Part shown: positions 57,100-64,000 of the stretch, piece after piece
How the letters are laid out: the number at the start of each line of letters is the position of its first letter
How positions within the stretch are numbered: position 1 is the first letter of the stretch
NCBI RefSeq assembly: GCF_016097555.1
Contig: NC_054704.1
Coordinates: forward strand, 100,925,820 to 100,989,819
Source: Gigantopelta aegis
Lineage: Eukaryota > Mollusca > Gastropoda > Neomphalida > Peltospiridae
Length of the DNA: 64,000 nucleotides
Direction: 5' to 3'
Program-made: the position numbers and the translations under genes
The notes under the pieces: generated by a model
What the model was told of the DNA's origin: nothing
Database searches by the model: none
Seen by the model: the letters and a program-made list of their open reading frames with translations, nothing else

Positions 57100-57480
57100 T
57101 GATTTCATAGATGGATGTGTGTCATCCATTGCAACTATTAAAGCAAATATTGTTACAAAGAGAACTGTGTAAAGCTTTATTAATGCAGTATACGTTATCA
57201 GAACCAATAGAGTTCATAAAATCACAGCTGCTTCGCTTTAAAGTTTGCAGAAGAAAACATGTTACACTCACAATCTCACAATGGAAAAGACATGTTCAAA
57301 TATTGGTCCACGTTTCTTGACTTAATGATAACTGTACTGACGTTTGTGTGGATTCTGCTGGTATCCAACTTCCACATGTATGAAGAGTCAGTGGAAACAT
57401 TGGTACTCAGGTTCTTTGAATTAGACCATTCCAGCATTGCTCCTTGTACACATTTGGGACACTTCCAAACGTCCAGATGA
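57100..57480 (+). pseudogene. Possible gene fragment inside the 4-kb transposon
   Basis: Plus-strand frames LSEPIEFIKSQLLRFKVCR and NGKDMFKYWSTFLDLMITVL plus VETLVLRFFELDHSSIA. The pattern (W...F..L...L, then FF.LDH) resembles the N-terminal part of the multicopy GCDTV proteins as I recall them. Weak; not confirmed by shared sequence in this window. Confidence 0.3.
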
Positions 57481-58394
57481 TCATCCCCAATTTTTTGTCG
57501 TGAAAATGATAATGAATCGTATTGCTTTAGGTCGTGGTGTGAAATAGAAGAATACTAAAATAATTGTGATTTCCAGGCACTTTATCGGAATTTTAAGAAA
57601 GTGTTTGTTTTAATTAGTTTTATATGATAATTAACACGATGATGGTTATATACAGGGCGTTTGTAAGTAGACTCGTTTCTTTTGTTGTGCAGTATATCCA
57701 TATTTTGGGGCGAATATGGTGAACATATACATTACTTTCTTTTCATACGCACCATTAGATTTATAGTTCCTTGAAACATGAGTATAGATTTTGGTATGAT
57801 GGTTTTATGTGCCTTAGAATAAGAGTTTCAATACAAATTAAAGCTAATGGCGGCCATTTTGAAATTCAAAATTGGGACCACCAGGGGAAGGCATTACTTT
57901 TTTTATGTCCTAATTTTAAATTGACCCCACAATGATACAGAACATCTGTGCCAAGTTTCATTGTTACTTGGTCCTTGGCCACTGGGCTAATGCAGGATAT
58001 TTGTGATTAGATGCATTTCTTTTCTTTCTTTTTTTTTCAGTATATTAGTATTTTTCTAAAATAATTATTAATATACAACAGCAACACATAAATAGTAATT
58101 ATATTGTCTAATATTCTATGACTTGCCCCTTTACATGTGTTACAAACCGAGTAAGAAATAGTTACTTGGCTGCCATTTTGAATTGTGACGTCACCTGTCC
58201 AATAGAAGTCACTGCCAGGTTGGTCCTATATCACATTTTACTCTACACATGATGGCCTAACTGCATGCAAAGTGGTATGTTAGTATTACATTTTGTACTT
58301 TTTTACTACTGCATGTCACAACTCTACTACATTAACTAGTAAGACGGTTTCCATTGAAGAATAGACAAATATTCTTAAATTCATAATTTATAAT

Positions 58395-58650
58395 TTTATT
58401 ATTATTATTATTATTATTATTGCTTTGTTATGTTGTTGCTTTTGGTTGGGTTTGAGTTCTTTGTTGTTGTTTTGTTGGGGGTGTGGCATATGTGTTTTCT
58501 TGGGGGTGTTGGGGGATGTTGTTTCATTTGGGGGGGGGGGGGTTGGGGGTTTCTTTTTTGTGGGGAGTGTTGTTTGTTTTCTTTAGGTGTGTGGGTTGTT
58601 TTTTGCTTTGTTTTGTTTGGGGGGGTTGGGGGGGGGGCATGTTGAATGGG
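58395..58650. repeat. (ATT)n and G-run-rich low-complexity sequence
   Basis: Counterpart of 29377-29600 in duplicate copy A. G-runs of 8-12 bases recur. Frames across it are artefacts. Confidence 0.8.
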
Positions 58651-58698
58651 TTTTTCCTGTGTGATTTTGTTTTGAGAACTATAAATGAAGGTTATAAA

Positions 58699-58848
58699 TA
58701 GAGAATAATACATGAGTGGCCATTAGATACCATTTATCTTACAACGAGTTAAAATATATCTAACGAGCGAAAGCGAGTTGGATACGCTTTTAAACAACGA
58801 GTTGTAAGATAAATGGTATTTGACGGACACAGATGTATTATTCTATTT
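58699..58848. repeat. Palindromic element P5
   Basis: TAGAGAATAATACATGAG pairs with GATGTATTATTCTATTT; the inner arms CCATTTATCTTACAACGAGT and ACGAGTTGTAAGATAAATGG pair strongly; the loop is CGAGCGAAAGCGAGT. Counterpart of P4 in copy A. Confidence 0.7.
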
Positions 58849-59237
58849 CTTACATATCCTCAGAAATCGGTGTTTAAGCACATTTTAATATACTTTTCGA
58901 CTAAAATTTATTTACAGCCCTTGCGCTTGTACGCATCACAGATTGTCGGATTGTCAGGTTAACTATACGTCACAGTGTAATTGATTTCTACAGTGCTGTT
59001 GTTGGTTTTTTCATTGGATGTATGGCATTGGTGACCTGGTCATCACATAGGAGCAGCCAGTCGTATGTCTTGAAATTGTTAACAAACGTAGATATGTCAA
59101 CAAGTGTATGATGTTGTCACCAACGGATGTGTAAGAACAATGAATAATTACGTATATCATTTCTAAACTTACAAATTGTAATTGTAATTACAAATTAGCA
59201 TCTGTCTGCGTAGCTATTAGAATAAAGCAACTTTTAA

Positions 59238-59588
59238 CAGGGCTTCTAGATTATGGTCGCCCCACTCCCATGGCTAGTGATATTCAATGTTGGGCTAGTA
59301 AACAACTACTACTGCCATGTCTGACGGCTATTGAAAAAAAAAGAGTTAAATATTGCAGTTAAGTCTATTTTGTAAATATGAATATCCTGCCCCCACCCAA
59401 CCCCCAATGTTATTGTTTTTAAGCTCTATCTCCCTCTTTAGGTGACATATTTGATTATTACTATTATTTATAAACTTGTATTAACTTAAAGTAAAGTAGG
59501 ACTATTGAATTTTTAATTGTGGCTAGTAAAACTATTTTAATCACTGATCCCATCGCAAGTGGATTTTAAAAAAATTCTAGAAGCCCTG
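59238..59588. mobile_element. hAT-like MITE, 351 bp
   Basis: Ends CAGGGCTTCTAGA and TCTAGAAGCCCTG are inverted repeats, flanked by CTTTTAA and CTTTTCA. The site is empty in duplicate copy A near 30200. CAGGG termini and a 7-8-bp duplication suit hAT elements. Non-coding. Confidence 0.7.
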
Positions 59589-60225
59589 CTTTTCATTTAA
59601 TTATGTACGAAGGAAAAAAGGCTTTATATATGAACGCTTTATTGCTTAAATGTAAAACACTATAATATTTTACATGGAAGTGAGCCTGGTAACATATTAG
59701 CCTGCGCTAATACATTTGGTCGATTTTGTAAATGTATTTCTTTATTAAGCATCAGTGCTATTTTTACATAAAACGCTAGATTGTTTTTCTACAACGAAAC
59801 CTTCTTTCTCAAAATTTATTTATATCAATCAATCAACTCTTTATTGTATTTAAGGCCATAAGCTATATACATGAACTCATATATTGATGTTTACAATATA
59901 TGACAGCTGTTTTGGCCACAACACTAAACAACACAACATTTATTATTTCATATTACATTTTTAAAATTATCTAAGCTTGTGGTCAGCTTTACCATTCTTT
60001 GAACGACTGGCCCCTGGTGCAGGTGACAGTATTTTCAAGTACAGTAGGATATAATTATACATGCATGATTTTACAATATAGATTCCTAAATTTTTCAAAA
60101 CATTTTAATTCCTTTCATTTATATCACGTGTGATATTATTGGAATTCCAATTCGAACTTCTTCACAGTATAAGAGGAATTACTATTTGTATATTTGAATA
60201 AAGAAATTAACAATTTGCTGATGAT

Positions 60226-61471
60226 AAGTTATACTTATGACATTTTTCTCTAACTTAGACTTACAATTCATATCATGAATATAGTTAAATATATAATAAG
60301 TTTAAATTAAAATAAAGTGCAAAAAAATGTTTGGACCAGCTTCTTTTGCAAATGTCATGACAGTAATGTGAAAATAGTTAAATCTAAACTTGTGTGAGAC
60401 AAATATCTCATGTATAACACTGACGTATAACACAAGCATTGAATTATTTTCTTTTTTAAGTTGGCCTAAAATAAAATAAAATAAAGAGTAAAAACGTTCC
60501 TTTTGCAAATGCCATGACGGTAACATGCAAAGAGTTAAATCTAAAGTTGTGTGAGACTAATATATCAAGTAACAATTCAACAGACAATTCTAAAATATTC
60601 AGGCATTTAATTCTGATTTTACGTTGGCAAAACTTTTAATTGTAAATTGGGGTAATTGCAGATGCATTTAAAAATGTATATTTGTACAATTAAAATTTCT
60701 CTTTTATATATTTGTAGAAGATATACGATTTTACGGAACGTTTTAGATAAATAAATAACATTGTTTAATAGAAAAAGATTATATTTGTTATGACTTGCAT
60801 TGAATGCAATTAGTGTTATTTTTGCTTAATATAATAACTTAGAAATATATTGAAGCTTGCTCATTTATCTGTGTAAAATGGTCTTCATCTTTTGAAGATT
60901 TTTTTAAAAACATTTCTCTTTTTAAATATTTCTGTCACCCATTCGTACAAAAGACAGCTTTGATACCATAATATGGTATCAGTTGGGCTTTTAACTCTAT
61001 GTTATTAACGATACATACTAATTGAAACGGATCTCTTAATTTATTATTCTGTTCTTAATAATATGCATGAATGATTAATTGTCACATTATATTTTAATTT
61101 TGACTATCATATTCCATATATGAATACGAGTGTCCAAACGTTCTGAGAAGTTCTGATTCGTTCACTTTGGAGCCATTGGCATCTTAACTATAATAATATC
61201 CGATATTTCACAGCGATCAAGACCAATCGTATTCTAATTGGTATGTTGACATATAGATAGATAAATATATACATACATATACATACATACATGTATATGG
61301 AGAATAATGGTTAAAAAATAAAACACTCACTTTTTTGCAATGTTCCTTTAATTCGGATATATATCATATAATATCTTACATTTTAAGTGCAATCAAAGTA
61401 TGTGATATTTTTCAGATCACATACTTTAAGAATTGGATAACTTTGCAAATTAGATGTAAATTAATCGAAGG
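60226..61471. other. Spacer with a two-unit tandem repeat
   Basis: Two diverged copies, about 158 bp apart (60342 and 60500), share CTTTTGCAAATG(T/C)CATGAC and AGTTAAATCTAAA(C/G)TTGTGT. The rest is AT-rich non-coding sequence. Confidence 0.5.
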
Positions 61472-61547
61472 AAGGAAGGAGAAGGAAATGTTTTATTTAA
61501 CGATGCACTCAACACATTTTATTTACGGTTATATGGCGTCGGATAAA
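61472..61547 (-). mobile_element. 5'-truncated SINE tail with target duplication
   Basis: Only about 75 bp of tail 1 (complement of TGTTTTATTTAACGATGCAC...) plus the AAGG-rich end remain. TAAATTAATCGA flanks both sides (about 61460 and 61544), so it is a genuine short insertion. Confidence 0.75.
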
Positions 61548-62015
61548 TTAATCGAGGTCACGGCACTAGGTTTATTGACGTTTAAGCAAACGTACTAGGA
61601 TGACACTCTATAATTGACGTATGCATTCATAGTCATCAAATAAAAACATTTTAATTGTAATTTTACACTGAAAGCGTTATGCACTAGTTTATTTTGATGT
61701 AAAGACATCCAAAATGACGTCATTCGAGTTTGTCGTCATTACCATTAAAAAAGACACCGCGCCAGATATTCTTACGTCATTTGAATATCTAGTAATGGCG
61801 GACTGGAATTAAAGTTGCGTGTACAGTTTACAAAAACACGTTGTATTAAGCTTGAGATTATATGATAAAGAGATTATTAACCTCGTATGCTTCGGTATCG
61901 TCAATATCATATGTTAGGAATAAAAATATGTATTATGCTCGCCATATACAGCTTATTACCAGGGTGTTTTTCGGTATCGTCGATATCATATATTAGGAAT
62001 AAAAATATATATATA

Positions 62016-62345
<330 letters not shown>

Positions 62346-62399
62346 CGCGGTCGATCCCTCTTACGTGCTCGAAACAGTGAGCAAACCTGGCATTGGCTA

Positions 62400-62660
62400 G
62401 TATGTATCGATGTATGAATATCTATATATTATATGTATGTCTGGTGTGACCATTACATACATAAATAATATCGCACTAGCGCAGGGAATAATTAAATCCT
62501 TTCTGGCCTTATAAATTGTCTCATGCTTTTGCTGGGGCTTGAACCTGTGTCACCGAATCGCCCGCAACTTGCAGACTTGCCACGATACGTTCTGAGCTAG
62601 TGAGTCATCCATAGAATGAATGCTCTTTAATTTATCCATATGCATGGGACCTACAAGATA
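62400..62660 (-). mobile_element. tRNA-derived SINE, distinct family
   Basis: The minus strand has box A CTAGCTCAGAACG, GCAAGTTGCGGGCGATTCGG and box B AGGTTCAAGCCCC, then GGCCAGAAAGGATTTAATTA and an ATGTATG-rich 3' end. It is unrelated in body to the SINEs at 9-23 kb and lies inverted to the copy at 62705. Confidence 0.65.
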
Positions 62661-62674
62661 TGTAGTATGTATAT

Positions 62675-62704
<30 letters not shown>

Positions 62705-62707
<3 letters not shown>

Positions 62708-62885
62708 TTGCAATTTGCGGGCGAATCGGTGCCACAGGTTCGAGTCCCAGCAACGGCAATGGGACAATTTGTGAGGCCAGAAAGGATTTAATTATCCCCT
62801 GCGCCAGTGCGTTAATATCTATGTATGTAATAGTCAACCTCGACATACATACAATATATAGATATTCATACATCAATACATACAG
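62705..62885 (+). mobile_element. tRNA-derived SINE, distinct family, inverted partner
   Basis: GCGGGCGAATCGGTGCCAC, box B AGGTTCGAGTCCC, GGCCAGAAAGGATTTAATTA and the ATACATAC-rich end match the minus copy at 62400-62660 in opposite orientation. The first part of the head is replaced by (ACAG)n. Confidence 0.65.
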
Positions 62886-63035
62886 AGAGATAGAGAGATA
62901 GAGAGATAGATCTGGGCTTCTGCCACTACTAAGGAAAATGTTGATCAAATACAAGGATGATCGATGAGTCGCCACAAGCCACGTAGCCAATACATAAGTC
63001 ACGTAGCCAATACATAAGTCACGTAGCCAACACGA
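62886..63035. repeat. GATA-type microsatellite and 20-bp triplet
   Basis: GAGATA repeats at 62884-62910 and three copies of a CACGTAGCCAATACATAAGT unit at about 62979-63031. Confidence 0.75.
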
Positions 63036-63240
63036 GAGTTGAGGATATTGTGACTTTGAACTCATTGGAACATCCACCAGATTTCTACCTCTTCCCAAAC
63101 TTGAAGAAAGAGCAAACATTATGCGAATGATAATTACAGCATTTCTGCTATGAAGGACTCTTTACACTACAAGGAGGAAGTCTTCATAACCATTGGTATC
63201 CAAGCACCCCAGCATCGTTGGCAGTAATGGCTCAAAACCT
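63036..63240 (+). mobile_element. mariner-type transposase C-terminal fragment
   Basis: Plus-strand peptides EHPPDFYLFPNLKKE, DSLHYKEEVFITIGIQAPQH and RWQ resemble the HPPYSPDLAPxDFxLFPxLK and GIQALxxRWQKC segments of mariner transposases. They lie in different frames and the rest of the gene is not seen, so it is a dead remnant. Confidence 0.45.
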
Positions 63241-63289
63241 TTGAGCCACCCATATAAAATTTATCATTCCCATTTCCTATATTTTCTTT

Positions 63290-63672
63290 ATACTCTGTCA
63301 CACATACACACACACACACACAGAGACACACACAAAGACAGACATACACACAGAGACACATACACAAACATACACACATACACACACAGATACACACAGA
63401 GACACGTACACATACACACATACACACACATACATACAAACATACACACACAGACACACACACACACATACACACACAATACACACATACACAAACACAC
63501 AGACATACACACAGACACATACACAGACATACACATGCACAGACATACACACATACATAAACACACACAGACACGAATACACACACACACAGATACACAC
63601 ACACACACACACATGCACTGACAGACAAACACACACATACACGCATACATACACACACACAGACACACATTT
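63290..63672. repeat. (CA)n-rich low-complexity tract
   Basis: About 380 bp of interrupted CA, CAGA and CATA repeats. Cys/Val-rich and Thr/His-rich frames across it are artefacts. Confidence 0.95.
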
Positions 63673-63840
63673 AAATGTAGATATTTTTAGGGAAAAGGAT
63701 TGATTTACCCTTAAAACTTAGCAGATTGTTTCAAAATGATTGGTTTGAGTGATGTTAAATATATAAAGTAGTCATTTCTTAGTTTTTGCAACCATTATAG
63801 AATATTGGTTTCATGCAATGATAAAATATCTCTGTATCAG

Positions 63841-64000
63841 AAGGGGCGGGACGTAGCCCAGTGGTAAAGCACTCGCTTGATGCGCGGTCGGTTTCGGTGG
63901 GCCCATTGGACTATTTCTCGTTCCAGCCAGTTCACCACGACTGGTATATCAACGGCAGTGGTATGTACTATCATGTCTGTGGTATGGTGCATACAAAAGA
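63841..64000 (+). mobile_element. tRNA-derived SINE (head 1), cut by window end
   Basis: GGGGCGGGACGTAGCCCAGT, then GTAAAGCACTCGCTTGATGC, the core CACCACGACTGGTATATC and GGTGCATACAAAAGA at the edge. The box B region is shortened relative to other copies. The tail lies beyond the window. Confidence 0.8.

Larger units (their letters stand above)
54327..58331. mobile_element. 4-kb TIR DNA transposon, superfamily unresolved
   Basis: TGTAGTAGAGTTG at 54327 is matched by its complement ending 58331. Inverted similarity continues for several hundred bases: GCATGCAGTTAGGCCATCAT and TCTACACATGATGGCC, ACCAACCTGG, GTGACGTCACAATTC. The inner arms are diverged. The site is empty in duplicate copy A, proving insertion. 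Inside are a G run (54874-54908), four 93-bp in-frame repeats and a possible coding fragment at 57.1-57.5 kb. No transposase catalytic motif is recognised and the target duplication is not clear. Confidence 0.7.
52505..60225. repeat. Segmental duplication, copy B, with later insertions
   Basis: Matches copy A (27388-30940) in two parts, 52505-54320 and 58337-60225. The parts are separated by a 4-kb TIR transposon; a second insertion (59238-59588) is a hAT-like MITE. Both insertions are absent from copy A. Confidence 0.8.

Noticed and set aside
62550-63119. Minus frame of 189 aa
   Set aside because: It crosses two inverted SINEs, an (ACAG)n run and a mariner remnant; no coherent protein content.
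63167-63670. Cys/Val-rich and Thr/His-rich frames up to 167 aa
   Set aside because: Pure product of a CA-rich tract.

Overview
The window reads as nuclear DNA of a marine mollusc, most likely a gastropod. Only a few percent is intact coding sequence. The rest is AT-rich spacer packed with tRNA-derived SINEs, LINE pieces, DNA transposons, LTR-element fossils, palindromic MITEs, minisatellites and microsatellites. The mollusc call is an inference from the SINE families and the intronless class A GPCR family, not from a conserved marker gene.

Layout. 1-830: the 5' end of an intact minus-strand gene with two PC4-like single-stranded-DNA-binding domains, its TATA/initiator core promoter, and a dense block of AGGTCA half-sites with an E-box and a CRE. 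885-7840: spacer with diverged 350-bp repeats and three palindromic elements. 7849-8790: intact intronless GPCR (copy 1). 9.5-15.7 kb: SINEs, a 61-bp minisatellite split by a 1,976-bp TIR transposon with a 9-bp target duplication that carries a RecQ-like helicase exon, and a solo LTR. 15.76-18.03 kb: a 45-bp satellite of about 50 units with higher-order structure. 18.4-26.0 kb: a LINE in three pieces, separated by an LTR remnant, a Crypton-type tyrosine recombinase, a SINE and a TIR MITE.

26.6-31 kb and 52.5-60.2 kb: GPCR copies 2 and 3 and GPCR copy 4. These blocks are a segmental duplication in which copy B has gained a 4-kb TIR transposon and a hAT-like MITE. GPCR copy 4 is intact, copy 3 has a frameshift, and copy 2 is 5'-truncated and fused to a piece of a multicopy gene with a GCDTV motif. 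Pieces of the GCDTV gene recur at 13 kb, 27.5 kb and 52.7 kb, perhaps also at 57 kb, and the 61-bp minisatellite appears to be amplified from its GCDTV segment.

31.2-34.3 kb: an L1/Tx1-like LINE. 36.4-42.6 kb: a fairly young but broken Ty3-type LTR element with paired LTRs and a 5-bp target duplication, whose integrase piece lies upstream of the RT piece. 45.8-47.6 kb: an older Ty3-type fossil. 48.5-50.1 kb: a complete Tc1 element with an intact DD34E transposase. The right end (60-64 kb) holds microsatellites, a pogo-like MITE, SINEs in both orientations and a mariner fragment.

No rRNA, functional tRNA, CRISPR array or operon-like arrangement was seen. The host genes that look usable are the PC4-like gene and GPCR copies 1 and 4. 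The Tc1 transposase is the only mobile-element gene that looks whole.
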